Shown here: piece by piece, positions 38,572 to 39,532 of the stretch
How the letters are laid out: each line of letters opens with the position of its first letter
How positions within the stretch are numbered: position 1 is the stretch's first letter
DNA from: Methanofastidiosum sp964630765
GTDB taxonomy: Archaea > Methanobacteriota_B > Thermococci > Methanofastidiosales > Methanofastidiosaceae
Assembly: GCA_964630765.1 (NCBI GenBank)
Contig: CAZVXE010000009.1
Coordinates: 1 to 39,532, forward strand
Reading direction: 5' to 3'
DNA: 39,532 nt
Position numbers and translations under genes: made by a program
The notes under the pieces: generated by a model
Databases searched by the model: none
What the model saw: only the letters and a program-made list of their open reading frames with translations
Told to the model about the DNA's origin: nothing

Positions 38572-39532
38572 TTAAGAATCAGGCCTCTCTTTCCCTAAGC
38601 TGGCCCTAATTTTAAGGCCAGAGTTTGATATCCTGGCTGCAGCTATCTCCGCATATTCCCTCTCAAGTTCTATGCCTATCCATCTTCTCCCCAAGAGCTC
38701 GCATGCCATGGCAGTGGTGCCGCTTCCAAGGAACGGATCCAAAACTGTTTCTTTTGGCCTGGAGCCTAGAACAGTCAGATAAGACATGAGCTTTACAGGC
38801 TTCACGGTCGGATGGTAGTTGTGCCTTTCCGCCCTGTTCCTTTTCTGAGGGATGTCGACTGACTCCTCATCATCGCACCATCTCTTTGGCCCTATTGATT
38901 CGCACCCCGATTCTTTTTCACTCTTTGATGGCTTCTTCACAAAGAGAAATGGGAATCTATCAGCTATTTCTTTAGGAAGCGAACCCATCCTCCCCTCAAA
39001 CCACATGTCAAGATCGAACATGTATGAGTCCCCGCCGAACACTTTATTGCATGTGAGCAGATTTGAGGGAAATCTAGAAAATCCGTCTTCGGTCGGGATT
39101 GAGCAGTCTTTTAGCCATGTTATTCCCTTCCCATTTTTTAGGGCCTGGTCGGTATGGCTTTTTTCCGATAGCGGCTTCATGGCAACTATTACCACTTCAA
39201 CGGCGGGCTTGGGTTGAAATCCTGCATATCCTCCGGATAGCCTTTTTGCATCATCTGATGCAGGAAGTGTAAAATCAATCTCCCGCCTGCCACAGGCATA
39301 GTGCTTCCCCCAGCAAAGTGCGGATCTCTGTCTTCCCGGCATTTCAACATGCTCTCTTTTAAGGCCACACCTTCTGTCGATCACTTTTGATATGTCAAGC
39401 GCTTTGGGAAAGCCCGAGTGATATGCCCAGAATATCGGCGTGAATCCTATCTCAAACCCCGCCTCCCCTAAATTTAAGGCCATTCTTAGAAGGCAGTCAA
39501 GCCTTGGTGCGCTCATGATAAATGCAAATGAT
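38572..39532 (-). CDS. Viral site-specific DNA methyltransferase, 5' end outside the window
   Basis: The C-terminal half has HYHPTVKPVKLMSYL-type motif X and VLDPFLGSGTTAMACELLG (motif I). Its N-terminal part (MSAPRLDCLLRMALNL, GFEIGFTPIFWAYHSGFPKA) is the middle of the usual viral enzyme. In beta-class order the catalytic (D/S)PPY precedes this part. The frame is open without a stop to base 39532, so the gene continues rightward and the ATG at 39516 is internal. It has no adjacent endonuclease, so probably a solitary methyltransferase that shields viral DNA. It is encoded directly before the terminase. Confidence 0.8.
   Translation of the reverse strand, partial: SFAFIMSAPRLDCLLRMALNLGEAGFEIGFTPIFWAYHSGFPKALDISKVIDRRCGLKREHVEMPGRQRSALCWGKHYACGRREIDFTLPASDDAKRLSGGYAGFQPKPAVEVVIVAMKPLSEKSHTDQALKNGKGITWLKDCSIPTEDGFSRFPSNLLTCNKVFGGDSYMFDLDMWFEGRMGSLPKEIADRFPFLFVKKPSKSEKESGCESIGPKRWCDDEESVDIPQKRNRAERHNYHPTVKPVKLMSYLTVLGSRPKETVLDPFLGSGTTAMACELLGRRWIGIELEREYAEIAAARISNSGLKIRASLGKERPDS
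38600..38621. repeat. GGCCYTAAAATTARGGCC word with extended arms
   Basis: CTGGCC and GGCCAG arms around CTAATTTTAA. This is the second copy with 6-bp arms and lies at the 3' end of the viral methyltransferase gene, where it encodes GLKIRA. Confidence 0.7.

Overview
The window looks like an archaeal genome segment dominated by a head-tail (Caudoviricetes-type) provirus or viral contig. The archaeal call rests on A/T-rich TATA boxes 23-30 nt before many start codons (several genes look leaderless), frequent TTG/GTG starts with GGAGG/GGTGA Shine-Dalgarno sites, an RPA-like OB-fold protein and ribbon-helix-helix regulators. G+C is low. A euryarchaeon is likely, but I cannot name the genus. No integrase, DNA polymerase, primase or recognisable endolysin lies in the window. 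No gene-free stretch exceeds 300 bases; the longest (4097-4333, 3369-3601, 1869-2070) hold promoters, operators and repeats.

Layout. 1-21 is the 3' end of a tRNA gene cut by the window edge, followed by a QueG-like ferredoxin-domain gene (102-794, -), possibly host. 840-4096 is an early/replication-type block: small unknown genes, a coiled-coil RHH-like protein beside an iteron-like array (1896-2041), a PD-(D/E)XK nuclease-like protein, an OB-fold ssDNA-binding-like protein with a hairpin at its ribosome-binding site, and a leaderless RHH regulator. 4334-15452 is one co-directional, very AT-rich operon of six genes: HEPN putative RNase, unknown 130-aa protein, UvrD/RecB-type helicase-nuclease, type III-like Mod methyltransferase, Res helicase-nuclease and HNH nuclease. 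It is the best candidate in the window for an undescribed defence system. A two-TM protein (15503-16018, -) closes it.

16053-33332 (-) is the capsid and tail operon, read right to left: portal-MuF-ADP-ribosyltransferase fusion, small Cys protein, HK97-gp10-like protein, prohead protease/scaffold, major capsid protein, small connectors, holin-like protein, head-tail adaptor, tail terminator candidate, tail tube, chaperone pair with possible frameshift, tape measure, tail-tip proteins, a large adhesin/hub, and a collar-domain fibre. 33448-34867 (+) carries two inserted genes, an HExxH (IrrE-like) protein and a lipoprotein. 35273-36978 (-) is a complete MvaI/BcnI-type restriction-modification pair. 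37037-38570 is the large terminase plus a small HTH-like protein, and 38572 to the right edge is a viral-type DNA methyltransferase that runs out of the window.

A recurring 18-bp palindromic word, GGCCYTAAAATTARGGCC, is scattered through early and late regions but missing from the AT-rich defence operon and from the MvaI-type pair. This supports both being later acquisitions. The element would carry three DNA methyltransferases, two restriction systems and a HEPN protein, so it is heavily armed for inter-virus or virus-host conflict.
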